A stretch of 64,000 nucleotides of DNA, taken from Kitasatospora aureofaciens (lineage in GTDB: Bacteria > Actinomycetota > Actinomycetes > Streptomycetales > Streptomycetaceae). Made by a program: the position numbers and the translations under genes. Where the stretch lies: the NCBI RefSeq assembly GCF_019192735.1, contig NZ_JAHTKP010000012.1, positions 62,001 through 126,000 on the forward strand, written 5' to 3'. The notes under the pieces were generated by a model, which was not told where the DNA came from, ran no database searches, and saw only the letters and a program-made list of their open reading frames with translations. Shown here in pieces: positions 31,342 to 40,485 of the stretch. The stretch's first letter is position 1. Every line of letters begins with the position of its first letter.

Positions 31342-32085
31342 GTGACGGACACGGTCGAGGCGGACGTGGTCGAGGCGGACGCGGTCGGGGCCGGCGAGGG
31401 CGGCGGGCTGGAGCTGCCCGAGTCCTGGCGCGCGGTGCTGGGCGCCGAGACGGAGAAGCCGTACTTCGCCGAGCTGGCGGCCTTCGTGGCGGCCGAGCGC
31501 GCGGAGCACCAGGTGTTCCCGCCGAGCGGCCAGGAGTTCGCCGCGCTGGCGGCCACGCCGTACGAGAAGGTGCGCGTGCTGGTGCTCGGCCAGGACCCGT
31601 ACCACGACGACGGCCAGGCCCACGGCATGAGCTTCTCGGTGCTGCCGGGCACCAAGACGCCGCCGTCGCTGCGCAACATCTTCAAGGAGCTGGACGCCGA
31701 CCTCGGCATCCCGGCGCCGGACAACGGCTACCTGATGCACTGGGCCGAGCAGGGCGTGCTGCTGCTCAACGCGGTGCTCACGGTGCGCGCGCACGAGGCC
31801 AACTCGCACAAGGCGAAGGGCTGGGAGAAGTTCACCGACGCCGTGATCAAGGCGGTCAGCGAGCGCGACGAGCCGGTGGTCTTCGTGCTGTGGGGCAACT
31901 ACGCGAAGAAGAAGCTGCCGCTGATCGACACCGAGAAGCATGTGGTGGTGCAGGGCGCGCACCCGTCGCCGCTGTCGGCCAAGCTGTTCTTCGGCAGCCG
32001 CCCGTTCTCGCAGATCAACGCGGCGCTGGACGACTTCGGCGCCGACCCGATCGACTGGCAGGTGCCGAACCTCAAGAAGGCCTGA
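31342..32085 (+). CDS. ung: Uracil-DNA glycosylase, family 1
   Basis: A 247-residue DNA repair enzyme that removes uracil from DNA. The catalytic loop GQDPYH (83-88, with D85), the uracil-binding TPPSLRNIFKEL segment, LLLNAVLTVR and the minor-groove HPSPLS loop are intact. GTG 31342 was chosen over GTG 31324 because GGGAGG lies 8-9 nt upstream of it. The N-terminal 20 residues are acidic and low-complexity. Confidence 0.95.
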   Translation: MTDTVEADVVEADAVGAGEGGGLELPESWRAVLGAETEKPYFAELAAFVAAERAEHQVFPPSGQEFAALAATPYEKVRVLVLGQDPYHDDGQAHGMSFSVLPGTKTPPSLRNIFKELDADLGIPAPDNGYLMHWAEQGVLLLNAVLTVRAHEANSHKAKGWEKFTDAVIKAVSERDEPVVFVLWGNYAKKKLPLIDTEKHVVVQGAHPSPLSAKLFFGSRPFSQINAALDDFGADPIDWQVPNLKKA

Positions 32086-32106
32086 CCGCACAGCACGCCG
32101 AGCGCG

Positions 32107-32139
32107 ACGAACGGACGGGCCGACACCCCGTCCGTTCGT
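32107..32139 (+). terminator. Terminator after ung
   Basis: ACGAACGGACGGG (32107-32119) pairs perfectly with 32127-32139 across a 7-nt loop, 21 nt after the stop. Confidence 0.85.
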
Positions 32140-32237
32140 GGCCATCCGTTGTTCACCGCCGGTGGCCACCGGCCCGCGCCCGGTGTGCTTAGCTGGTCGC
32201 GACCCGGTCGCCGGACGGGGTCTGGGAGGGGCGGAGC

Positions 32238-33287
32238 GTGCGCCGGGTGGGGCGGATAGCGGGTGTCCGATGGGCCGTGGGGGCGGCCCTGTTGGGGCTG
32301 TTGGCGGGTACCGCGGGCTGTAGCGGATCGAGTGGCCGGAGCGGTCCGACGGCCGCGCCGAGCAGCGCCGTGCCGACCCCCGCCCCGACGCCCGGCGGGC
32401 TTGCCCAGCTCCCCGGCCAGGCCTTCTACGTTTCCGACCAGACCTCCGCCGCCCGGCAGTTGACCGCCCTGCGCGACCAGGGACGGACGGCCGAGGCGGA
32501 CGCGCTGCTCAGGATCGCGTCCCAGCCCTCCTCGCAGTGGCTCGGCGAGCAGAGCGCCAAGAGCATCGTCGAGCAGGTGAGCCGCCGCGCCGCCGAGGCG
32601 GACCGGACGCCGGTCTTCGTCGCCTACAACATCCCGCACCGCGACTGCGGCCTGTACTCGGCCGGCGGCGCCACCGACGCCGCGTCCTACCGGACCTGGA
32701 TCACCGGCCTCGCGGAGGCGCTCGGTGACCGCAGGGCCTGGGTGGTCCTGGAGCCGGACGCGGTCGCGCACACCCTGGACTCCTGCGGGGTCAAGGGCGA
32801 CGCTGCCGCCGAGCGGTACGGCCTCCTGGCCTTCGCCGTCCAGGAGTTGAAGAAGCGTCCGCAGGTGCGGGTCTACCTGGACGCGGGCAACCCCGGCTGG
32901 GCGCAGGACCCTTCGGCGATGGCCGACGCGCTGCGCAGGGCCGGGATCGGCGTCGCGGACGGCTTCGCGGTGAACGTCTCCAACTTCTACGGCACCGACC
33001 GCAACGCGGAGTACGGGGCCCGGCTCTCCGCTGCGCTGGGCGGCAAGCACTTCGTCATCGACACCAGCCGCAACGGCAACGGCCCGCTGGGCAGCGACGC
33101 CTGGTGCAACCCGCCCGGCCGCGCGCTCGGCGAGCCGCCGACCGCCGACACCGGCCGGCCCGGGGTGGACGCGTACCTGTGGATCAAGAACCCGGGGGAG
33201 TCCGACGGCGAATGCGGCCGCGGCGAGCCCCACGCGGGCGAGTTCTGGCTGCCGTACGCGCTGGGACTGGCGCAGGCGGCCCGCTGA
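32238..33287 (+). CDS. cslZ: GH6 endoglucanase-like lipoprotein of the csl locus
   Basis: A 349-residue secreted lipoprotein. It has a signal peptide with lipobox LAGTAGC (C28), a Pro/Ser/Thr linker, then a family 6 glycoside hydrolase domain. Motifs are PVFVAYNIPHRDCGLYSAGG, WVVLEPDAVAH, VYLDAGNPGW, VIDTSRNGNGP and YLWIKNPGESDGEC. GH6 enzymes cut beta-1,4-glucans with inversion. In Streptomyces, CslZ is associated with the CslA/GlxA hyphal-tip polymer. Here it converges on glxA with a 24-nt gap that contains a small hairpin (33289-33308). Confidence 0.87.
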   Translation: MRRVGRIAGVRWAVGAALLGLLAGTAGCSGSSGRSGPTAAPSSAVPTPAPTPGGLAQLPGQAFYVSDQTSAARQLTALRDQGRTAEADALLRIASQPSSQWLGEQSAKSIVEQVSRRAAEADRTPVFVAYNIPHRDCGLYSAGGATDAASYRTWITGLAEALGDRRAWVVLEPDAVAHTLDSCGVKGDAAAERYGLLAFAVQELKKRPQVRVYLDAGNPGWAQDPSAMADALRRAGIGVADGFAVNVSNFYGTDRNAEYGARLSAALGGKHFVIDTSRNGNGPLGSDAWCNPPGRALGEPPTADTGRPGVDAYLWIKNPGESDGECGRGEPHAGEFWLPYALGLAQAAR

Positions 33288-33311
33288 CGCACGGGCCGCC
33301 GTGTGCGGCAT

Positions 33312-35243
33312 TCACCCGGTGACCTGGATCCACCGCGCCACCGACGGAGTCCCGGCGCTGTCCGTCAGGAACAGCATGTACCACCCGGGCGGCAGCAGGT
33401 TGGGGTTGCCCGGCAGGGTGAGCGAGACGCCGTCGGCCGTGCGCCCGGTGACGTCCAGGGCCACCGACCGCTGCTCGACGTCGGTCACGTGGGTGACCGA
33501 ACTCGGCCTGATCAGCTTGGCGGTGGCGACCGCCTCTGGCCGCGCGGTGCCGACCGTGACCGTGCCGCCGAGCTTCGCGCTCTCCGGCGCGGCGGTGACC
33601 TGCGGACGGTCGCCGTGGAACAGGTACGCCGGGGTGTAGAGCTCGATCCGCTGCTCGAAGCCGCCCGGCGTGGTGTTGGCCTCGTCCGCGAAGAGCGGGT
33701 TGGAGCCGAGGACGGCGACCCGGCCGTCCGGGAGCAGCAGCGCCTCGGAGTGGTAGTCGCGGCCGACGGTCGGCTCGGCGGCGGTGGTGAAGGTGTTGCT
33801 GTCCGGGTGGTACACCTGCGCCTTGAGCAGGTCGCTGCCGCTCTTGCCCCGGTAGCCGCTCGAACCGCCGGTGGTGAACACGGTGTCGTCCGGCAGGATC
33901 ACGCTGTTGAGGTAGCGGGTGCCGCCGGCCGGCAGGTCCGGGCCGGGGGTGAAGGCGGGCTTGGGGGCGGAGAGGTCGGCGATGTCGGTGCGGGCGGTGG
34001 ACAGCGGTGACTCGCCGACGCCCCCGCCGCCGAGCACCATGACCTTCTGCGCCTGCGCGGGCGGCAGCAGCACCGAGGACGAGGTCTCGGTGAGGGCCGG
34101 GTCGCGCAGGCCGGGGACGGGCTGGAAGCTGTTGTTCGACAGGTCCCACAGGCCGGGCTCGCGGCCCTTGTCGGCCGGGCCGTAGCCGGCGTTGGAGCCG
34201 GAGTAGAAGAGCTTGCCCGAAGTGGTCAGGAAGATCGACGGATAGGTGGGGAAGTACCGGTCGGGGGCCTTGGCCCAGGTCTTGTTCTTCGGGTCGTAGA
34301 CCTCGTTGTCGTTGCCGGTGAGGATCTGCCCGGTGTCGTCCAGCCCGGAGACGGTGACCACCCGGCCGTCGCCGAGCCCGGTCAGCGTCGGGTACCAGCG
34401 GGCGTGGGCCATGTCGGTGACCTGCTCGTACAGTTCGGTGTCCGGGTTGAACTCGAACGCCGAGCGGATGCCCTGGTACTCCTGCTTCTCCAGGGTCATC
34501 CTGTCGCTCATGCCGTACAGGTTGTGGGCGTCGACGCCGGTCAGGCCCTTGATCCGGTACTGGGCGCGGCCCTCGGTGACGTAGTCCCTGCCCTCCCCGA
34601 CGGCCTCGACGAAGACGTGCTGCTCGCTGGCCGTGACGACGGTCCCGGCGCCGGAGCCGGTCTTCACCGCGGCCGGGACGGTCACCGGGGCGGTGGTGGC
34701 GTACTCGCGGCCGTTCGGGGCGACGAAGACGGTGCCCTTGGGGAAGGTCCGGGCGCGGTCGGGGCTCTCGTTGCGCACCCGCATGGTGCCGGCGGCCTTC
34801 TTCACCGCGCCGTCCAGCTTCTCGTACCGCTGGGTGCCGCCGGCCACGAGCAGGCGGCCGTCGGGCAGCGAGGTGTGACCGCCGCAGAACATGTCCTCGG
34901 GGGTGGGGATCAGCTTGTAGGTGTTCTTGGCCGGATCCCAGAGCAGGCTCTTGAAGGTGCCCGCGTCGAAGTGCTTCTCGTCGTTGCCGGAGCCGGCCAC
35001 GATGAGCACCTTGCCGGTGCGCAGCAGCGAGGCGTGGACGGCATTCACCCGGAACTCGGCGGGCAGGCCGAGGGTCTGCCAGTGGCCGTACTCGGCCTTG
35101 TACTCGGGGCGGTTGATCACGTACTGGTGGTACTGGTCGGTGGCGAAGCCGAGGACGGCCGGCGCGTTCATCCCGGCCACGGTCAGCGCGACCGTGCTGC
35201 CGAGGGCGAAGCGCCTGGTCCGGCCAGCGTTGTGGATCTTCAC
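33312..35243 (-). CDS. glxA: GlxA-type mononuclear copper-radical oxidase
   Basis: A 643-residue exported galactose-oxidase-like enzyme. In Streptomyces GlxA is needed with CslA to deposit the hyphal-tip polysaccharide. The N-terminus RTRRFALGSTVALTVAG is a signal/anchor with twin arginines. Seven-bladed kelch repeats follow. MFCGGHT holds Cys120, in the place expected for the Tyr-Cys cofactor; a candidate Tyr is in ARWYPTLTGL. The copper-ligand Tyr-His pair is in GRDYHSEALLLPDG. A C-terminal domain ends with the PPGWYMLFLTD segment typical of the family. GTG start with GAGGGG upstream. It lies 76 nt downstream of cslA. Confidence 0.93.
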   Translation of the reverse strand: MKIHNAGRTRRFALGSTVALTVAGMNAPAVLGFATDQYHQYVINRPEYKAEYGHWQTLGLPAEFRVNAVHASLLRTGKVLIVAGSGNDEKHFDAGTFKSLLWDPAKNTYKLIPTPEDMFCGGHTSLPDGRLLVAGGTQRYEKLDGAVKKAAGTMRVRNESPDRARTFPKGTVFVAPNGREYATTAPVTVPAAVKTGSGAGTVVTASEQHVFVEAVGEGRDYVTEGRAQYRIKGLTGVDAHNLYGMSDRMTLEKQEYQGIRSAFEFNPDTELYEQVTDMAHARWYPTLTGLGDGRVVTVSGLDDTGQILTGNDNEVYDPKNKTWAKAPDRYFPTYPSIFLTTSGKLFYSGSNAGYGPADKGREPGLWDLSNNSFQPVPGLRDPALTETSSSVLLPPAQAQKVMVLGGGGVGESPLSTARTDIADLSAPKPAFTPGPDLPAGGTRYLNSVILPDDTVFTTGGSSGYRGKSGSDLLKAQVYHPDSNTFTTAAEPTVGRDYHSEALLLPDGRVAVLGSNPLFADEANTTPGGFEQRIELYTPAYLFHGDRPQVTAAPESAKLGGTVTVGTARPEAVATAKLIRPSSVTHVTDVEQRSVALDVTGRTADGVSLTLPGNPNLLPPGWYMLFLTDSAGTPSVARWIQVTG

Positions 35244-35256
35244 GGTGGTTGGTCCC

Positions 35257-35282
35257 CTCGTCGTGCGGGCTCGTCGTGCGGG
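35257..35282. repeat. Tandem duplication, 13 bp x 2, in the cslA-glxA gap
   Basis: CTCGTCGTGCGGG occurs at 35257-35269 and 35270-35282, and a third partial CTCG follows. It lies just ahead of the glxA Shine-Dalgarno. Confidence 0.85.
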
Positions 35283-35319
35283 CTCGGCGAGAACGGCTGC
35301 GGGCCCGTCGGAACCCTGC

Positions 35320-37314
35320 TCAGCGGGTCGTTGTGGGCTCGGCGTGCTGGGGCGGAAGGGTCGGCTTCCGGAGCTCGACGGTGGGCTGGTCGAGCCGGAT
35401 CACCGGCCTCCTGAGCTGGACGGTGGGCTGGTCGACCCGGACGGCGGTGGCCGCCGGGTGGCCGTCGGTCACGGTGAGGGTGGCCGTGGGCCGGGCGCGG
35501 CGTCGGCGGACGGCGTCCGCGGCCAGCACCAGCATCGGCAGCACCGTCACGAACAGGGCGATGAACGCCCAGGTGCGCATGGCCGTATGGTCGTACCCGG
35601 TGAAGAACGACGCGGTGATCGCGCCCCCGAACACCAGCGTCCAGAACAGGTGCAGCCGGAAGGTGGTGAGCCGGTCGGGGCTGGCCGAGCCGCCCTTCGG
35701 CGTGACGACGAAGCGGCTGCGCCGCCGCAGCACGGCCTGGACGAGCGCGGCCGCGTAGACCGGGCCGCAGAGCGCCGACATCACCATGCCGGCGACCCCG
35801 GAGGAGCCGGCCGGCTCGTGCGGGCTCACGTTGTGCTTGCGGTTCCAGGTGTAGAGCAGGAGTTGGAGGGCGGCGGCGTCGCTGTAGAGCATCATCCAGA
35901 TCTCCGAGGAGACGTGGACGCCGGAGGCCCCGAAGACCAGGTAGAGCACGCTGGAGGCCGCGCCGAGCAGCCAGGTCAGCGCCGCCATCGGGTAGAAGCA
36001 CACCATCAGCGAGTAGTTGAGCAGCCGCCCGGGCGAGAGCTTCCAGAGCACCCGCCAGTACTGGGTGAGCAGGGTCTCGTAGGTGCCGCGGCTCCAGCGC
36101 AGTTGCTGGGAGAAGAAGTCCGTCCAGGAGGAGGGGCCTTCACCGACCGCGAGAACGTCCGGGGTGTAGACGGACTTCCAGCGCGCACCGGTGGCGGGGT
36201 TTCGGCTGCGGTGGAACTCCAGACCGGTCGCCATGTCCTCCGTGATGGAGTCGTACAACCCGCCGATCGACTGGAGCGCGCTGATTCGTACGGCGTTGTT
36301 CGTGCCGACGAACATCGGTGCGCCGTAACGGTTTCCGGCGCGCTGGATGAGCGCGTGGAAGAGGTACTGCTGGCTCTCGGAGAATGCGGTGACGGCCGAG
36401 CCGGAGCTGCGGTAGTTCCCGTACACCTGGGGTCCGACCACGAATGCGACGTCGGGGTCTCGGAAGTAGCCGAGCATGCGTTCGCAGAAGTCCGGCAGCG
36501 GCACGTGGTCGGTGTCGACCGAGACCCAGAAGTCGTAGTCGCCGCCGTGCGCCTGGAGCCAGGCGTTGTAGTTGCCGTGCTTGGTCCCGGCGCGGAACCG
36601 GCCCTTGGGGCGGTTCCAGTGCGGGCGGGCGAAGCGGCTGAAGTGGTGGACGCCCAGCTCGGCGCAGAGAGCGCGCATCGCAGGATCGTTTCCCTCGTCC
36701 AACAGCCAGACGTCGTACGGGCCTTCGTGCCGCACGGCGCGCGCCGCGGCGAGCGTGGCCCGGACCATCTCCGGCGGCTCCTTGCCCGGTACGCAGGTGG
36801 TGAGGAACGCGACCCGGGTGCCGGGCTCGGGCGTCACGGGTATCGGGTCCCGGGCGACGAGGGTGGCGTGGGTGTTGGAGATGACGTTGACCAGCCGGAA
36901 CACCTCGACGACGGCGATGATTCCGATCATCACCTTGTCGGCGGTGAGCAGCCAGACGTGGGTCTCCCCGGGGCGCTCCGGCCAGTGCTCGGGCAGCAGC
37001 AGCCAGATGAGCAGCACCGCCTCCACCACGGGGGCGGCCATCAGCAGCAGGGCCGCGCGGATCCGGTGCGGCTCGCGGCGCATCAGGCTGCGGTACCGGA
37101 CGCGGTACGGTTCGCCGTCCGGACCGGCCATGGCGTCGTCGGTCCGGTAGACGCCTTCGTCGGGATCGATGGCCGGTCCGGCGAGCCGGCTGAAGTGGGC
37201 GTAGTCGTAAGGGGCTTCGGGGACGGGCATGGCGGCCAGGGCGTCGTCGACCTGTGCGCTTCCTCGTCCGTGGGCCGTCCCGGCGTGCTTCTCTCGCGAG
37301 AACGGCTTGCTCAT
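35320..37314 (-). CDS. cslA: Cellulose synthase-like glycosyltransferase CslA
   Basis: A 664-residue inner-membrane processive GT2 synthase. Two helices near residues 86-107 and 127-147 are followed by the catalytic domain. It contains LLDEGND (205-211), VSVDTDH (264-270, DxD), SITED (356-360, catalytic TED) and QQLRW (403-407), then several C-terminal helices. Beta-1,4-linked glycan synthesis at the hyphal tip is the known role of streptomycete CslA. No PilZ domain is visible. The C-terminal 60 residues repeat VDQPTVQLRRPV/RLDQPTVELRKPT. RBS GGGGGGAA. cslA and glxA form an operon. Confidence 0.94.
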   Translation of the reverse strand: MSKPFSREKHAGTAHGRGSAQVDDALAAMPVPEAPYDYAHFSRLAGPAIDPDEGVYRTDDAMAGPDGEPYRVRYRSLMRREPHRIRAALLLMAAPVVEAVLLIWLLLPEHWPERPGETHVWLLTADKVMIGIIAVVEVFRLVNVISNTHATLVARDPIPVTPEPGTRVAFLTTCVPGKEPPEMVRATLAAARAVRHEGPYDVWLLDEGNDPAMRALCAELGVHHFSRFARPHWNRPKGRFRAGTKHGNYNAWLQAHGGDYDFWVSVDTDHVPLPDFCERMLGYFRDPDVAFVVGPQVYGNYRSSGSAVTAFSESQQYLFHALIQRAGNRYGAPMFVGTNNAVRISALQSIGGLYDSITEDMATGLEFHRSRNPATGARWKSVYTPDVLAVGEGPSSWTDFFSQQLRWSRGTYETLLTQYWRVLWKLSPGRLLNYSLMVCFYPMAALTWLLGAASSVLYLVFGASGVHVSSEIWMMLYSDAAALQLLLYTWNRKHNVSPHEPAGSSGVAGMVMSALCGPVYAAALVQAVLRRRSRFVVTPKGGSASPDRLTTFRLHLFWTLVFGGAITASFFTGYDHTAMRTWAFIALFVTVLPMLVLAADAVRRRRARPTATLTVTDGHPAATAVRVDQPTVQLRRPVIRLDQPTVELRKPTLPPQHAEPTTTR

Positions 37315-37768
37315 GGTGTGTTCCCCCCGGAGTCTTCCGTTGCCTGGCTTCGCCGTCGCTTCGGAGCCGCCCGGGGCAGAACACTGCCCGGTGAACTGCG
37401 AGGGTTCAGGCAGTTTCCGGGCCGTTTGTCACATAAACCGTGAGCAATCAATTCTATTGTGTGACTGCATGGCGGGCTTCGAATGTGGGATCCCGACGCA
37501 CTTCCCAGCTTCCCCTCCGGGTGCGCGGGATCCTTGGCGTGTTCAACTCTCCCGGAGGGCCGCGGTGATCGCAACCGATCCGAGAAATGATCAGTGCGCA
37601 AGCGTGAAGATACTACGGTTCCAAGCCAAACTGGTGACGGGTAGTGATATTGACGCCGATTTCACATGACCGGCACCCGCCGAGTACCGAATGAACGTAC
37701 GACGGCCGGGCCTCGCCCGAGGTCCGGCCGTCGCATCGGTGTCGCGCATCGGTGTCGTATCAGCGCCG
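37315..37768. other. Long cslA upstream region, AT-rich for this genome
   Basis: There is no gene in these 454 nt. TTGTCAC (37426-37432) and GTGAGCAA (37440-37447) form an imperfect dyad, and GTCACA/TGTGAC recur at 37428 and 37460. On the minus strand TAGAAT near 37449-37454 could be a -10 box, and TATCTT near 37608 another. A long 5' leader for cslA is likely. The terminator of the deacetylase gene occupies 37700-37733. Confidence 0.5.
37700..37733 (-). terminator. Terminator after the deacetylase-like gene
   Basis: A 16-bp stem (37700-37715 with 37718-37733, one wobble pair) lies 36 nt beyond the deacetylase stop in the direction of transcription. It separates that gene from cslA. Confidence 0.8.
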
Positions 37769-39046
37769 TCAGCCGGCCGCGCCCAGGAAGGTCTCCCACC
37801 CGCCGGTCGGTGCCTGGCCGACGTTGAGGGTGCGCAACTTGCGCAGGGTGGACTGGTCCTGCACCTCCAGCCACTCGACCAGCTGCTTGAAGGAGACCAT
37901 CCGTACCTCCGGCTTGCCGGCGATGGCCTTGAGGGTCTCCTCGACGGCGTCCATGTAGATGCCGCCGTTCCACTGCTCGAAGTGGTTGCCGATGAAGAAC
38001 GGCGCCCGGTTGCTGTTGTAGGCGCGGTCGAAGCCTGCGAGGTAGGCGTCCCGGGCCTGGTTGCGCCAGTCGTTGTACTTGGCCGGGTCGCCCTTGGTGC
38101 TGCCGGCGGACTGGTTGGCCAGGATGTTGTAGTCCATCGACAGGACCTGGAAGGTGTGTCCGGGGAAGGGGATGGACTGCAGCGGGAAGTCCCAGACCTT
38201 GCCGTCCTGCACCTTCTGCGGCCATATCTGCAGACCGCCGGCGGAGCTGGCGTCGTACTTCCAGCCCAGCTTGGCCGCGGTCGGCAGCAGCGCCTTCTGC
38301 CCCTCCAGGCACGGGGTCCGGCCGCCGATGAGCTCCTTCTTGTAGTCGAAGGGGAGCGGGTCGACGTCGGTGAAGCCGGTGTTGGTCCGCCACTGCGTCA
38401 CGAACCCGATCGCCTGGTCGATCTCGCTCTGCCAGTCGTCCGGGGTCCACATGTTGACCCCGTTCTTGTCCGGGCGGCTGGAGCAGAAGTGCCCGTTGAA
38501 GTGGGTGCCGATCTCGTGCCCGGCCAGCCAGGCCTGGCTGATCAGCTTGAGGGTGCTCTTGACCGCGCCGTCCGACAGGTACGGGATGTCGGAGGCGCCG
38601 ACCGAGTGCTTCGGCGGGTGGTACAGGTCGGACTTGCCCTTGGGCAGGGCGTAGATCCCGGAGAGGAAGAAGGTCATCGTGGCCTTGTACTGCTCCGCCA
38701 GCTTGAGGAAGCGGGGGAACTGGCCGTCGTCGGTGCCGCCCGCGCCGTCCCAGGAGAAGACGACGAACTGCGGCGGACGCTCGCCCGGCTTGAGCTTCTC
38801 GGGCTTGGGCTGGTTCGGCTGCGGGCCGGTGTCCGCGTTCGAACCGTCACCGATCGGGGTGCCCTTGGGGACCGTGGTCCTGGTCGGGTCGGTGGTGTCC
38901 ACCGGGGCCGCGTTGGGGGTGCCGGCGGAGGTCGAGGAGGAGGCCGGTCCCGAGTTGGACCCGCCGCTGGAGCAGGCCGCGACCGCGCCGAGAGCCGCGG
39001 TCGCTGCGGTGGCACTGAGCACGGTCCTGCGCGAGATGCTGGTCAT
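37769..39046 (-). CDS. Polysaccharide deacetylase-like (NodB fold) Tat lipoprotein beside csl
   Basis: A 425-residue exported lipoprotein. It has a twin-arginine start SRRTVLS, lipobox VAAC (C25) and a Ser/Thr/Pro linker to about residue 90. A NodB-like domain starts FVVFSWDGAGGTDDG, where the first motif is SWDG (D100) instead of TFDD. Motif 2 is present as HFNGH (H182, H186). MTFFLSGIYALP is another family hallmark. It ends in SFKQLVEWLE. It is encoded on the cslA strand immediately upstream, separated by a terminator and 454 nt. A link to the CslA polymer is an inference from position. Confidence 0.8.
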   Translation of the reverse strand: MTSISRRTVLSATAATAALGAVAACSSGGSNSGPASSSTSAGTPNAAPVDTTDPTRTTVPKGTPIGDGSNADTGPQPNQPKPEKLKPGERPPQFVVFSWDGAGGTDDGQFPRFLKLAEQYKATMTFFLSGIYALPKGKSDLYHPPKHSVGASDIPYLSDGAVKSTLKLISQAWLAGHEIGTHFNGHFCSSRPDKNGVNMWTPDDWQSEIDQAIGFVTQWRTNTGFTDVDPLPFDYKKELIGGRTPCLEGQKALLPTAAKLGWKYDASSAGGLQIWPQKVQDGKVWDFPLQSIPFPGHTFQVLSMDYNILANQSAGSTKGDPAKYNDWRNQARDAYLAGFDRAYNSNRAPFFIGNHFEQWNGGIYMDAVEETLKAIAGKPEVRMVSFKQLVEWLEVQDQSTLRKLRTLNVGQAPTGGWETFLGAAG

Positions 39047-39305
39047 GGTCTCCCCTGGGTGCCGACGGCCGGTGGTGCGGGCGGTCCTGGGCCGTACCGG
39101 TCAAATCGGGCAATTGATGAGTATTCCGCCGTTAGCATGTCATGTTGACCTGACGGCGACCAAGGTCGCCGAGGTCCGACGAGAGTCAATACGCCGGCCG
39201 CCCCCGGTCGGGCTGCAGGAACTCGTGCTCTGTTGCCGTCCTGTGACGCTTCACACCCGTGTGCGCCGCCAGGGCAGTACCGTACCGCCGGCAGGCCGGG
39301 GTCGG

Positions 39306-39920
39306 TCAGAGCGCGGCGAGCCGCCGGTTGCGGCGCACGATTCGCGCGATGGCGGTGCTCACCGTGGTGGCGGCCGCGCAGGAGACGGCCAGGCTGAGCC
39401 AGGCGGTGTCGAACCAATGGCTGTTCAGCCAGCCCAGCGTGACGATGTACGCGGCCCAGACCAGGGCTGCCAGCGCCGACCAGTGCAGGAACCGGTGCGG
39501 GTGGGCGGGGGAGTGGCCGATCGCCAGGTCGAGGACGGTCCGCCCGGCCGGCACGAACCGGGCGATCACCACCATCGCGGCGGCGGCGCCGCGCGGGCGT
39601 TCGGTCAGCGCCTGCTGAACTCTGGACACGCTGGCCGCGAGTTTCGGACGCCGGGCCAGCCGCCGCTGGAGCAGCGGCGCGCCGCGCCGGGCGAGGTGCA
39701 GCAGCAGGAGGTCGCCGAGGAACGAGGACACCGCCACCCCCAGGCCGAGCAGCACCGGGGCGCCGTTGATCTGTGCCGTCTTGAGTACGGCCAGGATGAC
39801 CAGCGTGCCGCTCGGGAGGAAGGGTAGGAGGGCGTCGCCGAGTACGGCGCAGAGCGCCAGGGCGCAGATCCACGAGGATCCGATCGCCGCCACGAAGTTC
39901 AAGGCCCGTACTCCCTCCAC
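39306..39920 (-). CDS. DedA/SNARE-associated family membrane protein
   Basis: A 204-residue integral membrane protein. The DedA signature is seen in ALLPFLPSGTLVILAV and in VVIARFVPAGRTVLDLAIGHSPAHPHRFLHWS, with conserved R and P. Family members act in lipid transport across the membrane or undecaprenyl-phosphate recycling. ATG at 39920. The 259-nt gap to the deacetylase start shows nothing I can name. Confidence 0.85.
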   Translation of the reverse strand: MEGVRALNFVAAIGSSWICALALCAVLGDALLPFLPSGTLVILAVLKTAQINGAPVLLGLGVAVSSFLGDLLLLHLARRGAPLLQRRLARRPKLAASVSRVQQALTERPRGAAAAMVVIARFVPAGRTVLDLAIGHSPAHPHRFLHWSALAALVWAAYIVTLGWLNSHWFDTAWLSLAVSCAAATTVSTAIARIVRRNRRLAAL

Positions 39921-40485
39921 GCCGCCCGGGGGAGCAGGTGGCTGCTGGGGTCAACGCTAGCGCCTCGACTTTTCATGCCATGAAGCACCCCGGGCATGTG
40001 CGGGATCACAGCGCGCGGGATCACGGCGAGGGAACGAAGCCCGCGAGGCCGACGGCACCCGCAGCCCGAGTGATCCGCGCCACATTCCATGGTGCCGCGC
40101 GTCGCGCCACCCATGGAACGAGCCCCCGGAGCGGGGTTGCCACTCCGGGGGCTCGCATGGATCGATCGGCGCTGGTCCAGCCCGACGACCTTGTCGGCGG
40201 AGCGCGGGTCCCATCGAGCCTCGCTCCTGATCACCAGCCTGCCGGACGCCGGCCGCCGTCCGCGAGCCCTGGGCCTGGCGACTTCCCGCTCTGGCGTGAA
40301 GTCGCCAATCGTGTCCGCCCGCTGGCTCTCCGTCAGCCGAACGGTCGGTCGGTTCCGGGCCGATCGCGGGCCGCCCGCGGGCCGACGGTGTGCTGCGGCA
40401 CACTCCGCCGGCCGGGAACAGTGAGCCCGGGAGCGTGGTTGATCCCGGTCGGCAGCAGACAGGCACGGCCAGAAGGGCGGACGGC
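39921..40485. other. 565-nt divergent gap with strong hairpins; possible small RNA
   Basis: No convincing protein gene is present. A terminator-like hairpin is at 40120-40154 (12-bp perfect stem, 11-nt loop). Directly left of it is a second dyad (TTCCATGG at 40085 with CCATGGAA at 40111). A third hairpin, GGCGACTTC/GAAGTCGCC, lies near 40277-40305. No gene ends next to the terminator on either strand, which is why an untranslated RNA is considered. Confidence 0.35.
40120..40154. terminator. Orphan terminator-like hairpin
   Basis: GAGCCCCCGGAG (40120-40131) pairs perfectly with 40143-40154. It is 200 nt from DedA and 332 nt from the next gene start, so its transcript is unidentified. Confidence 0.6.

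Noticed and set aside
34921..37443. An 840-residue plus-strand frame opposite glxA and cslA
   Set aside because: Antisense of two clearly identified genes, with no family features.
37426..37447. A BldD or other named developmental regulator box before cslA
   Set aside because: The dyad does not match any consensus I can recall well enough to name.
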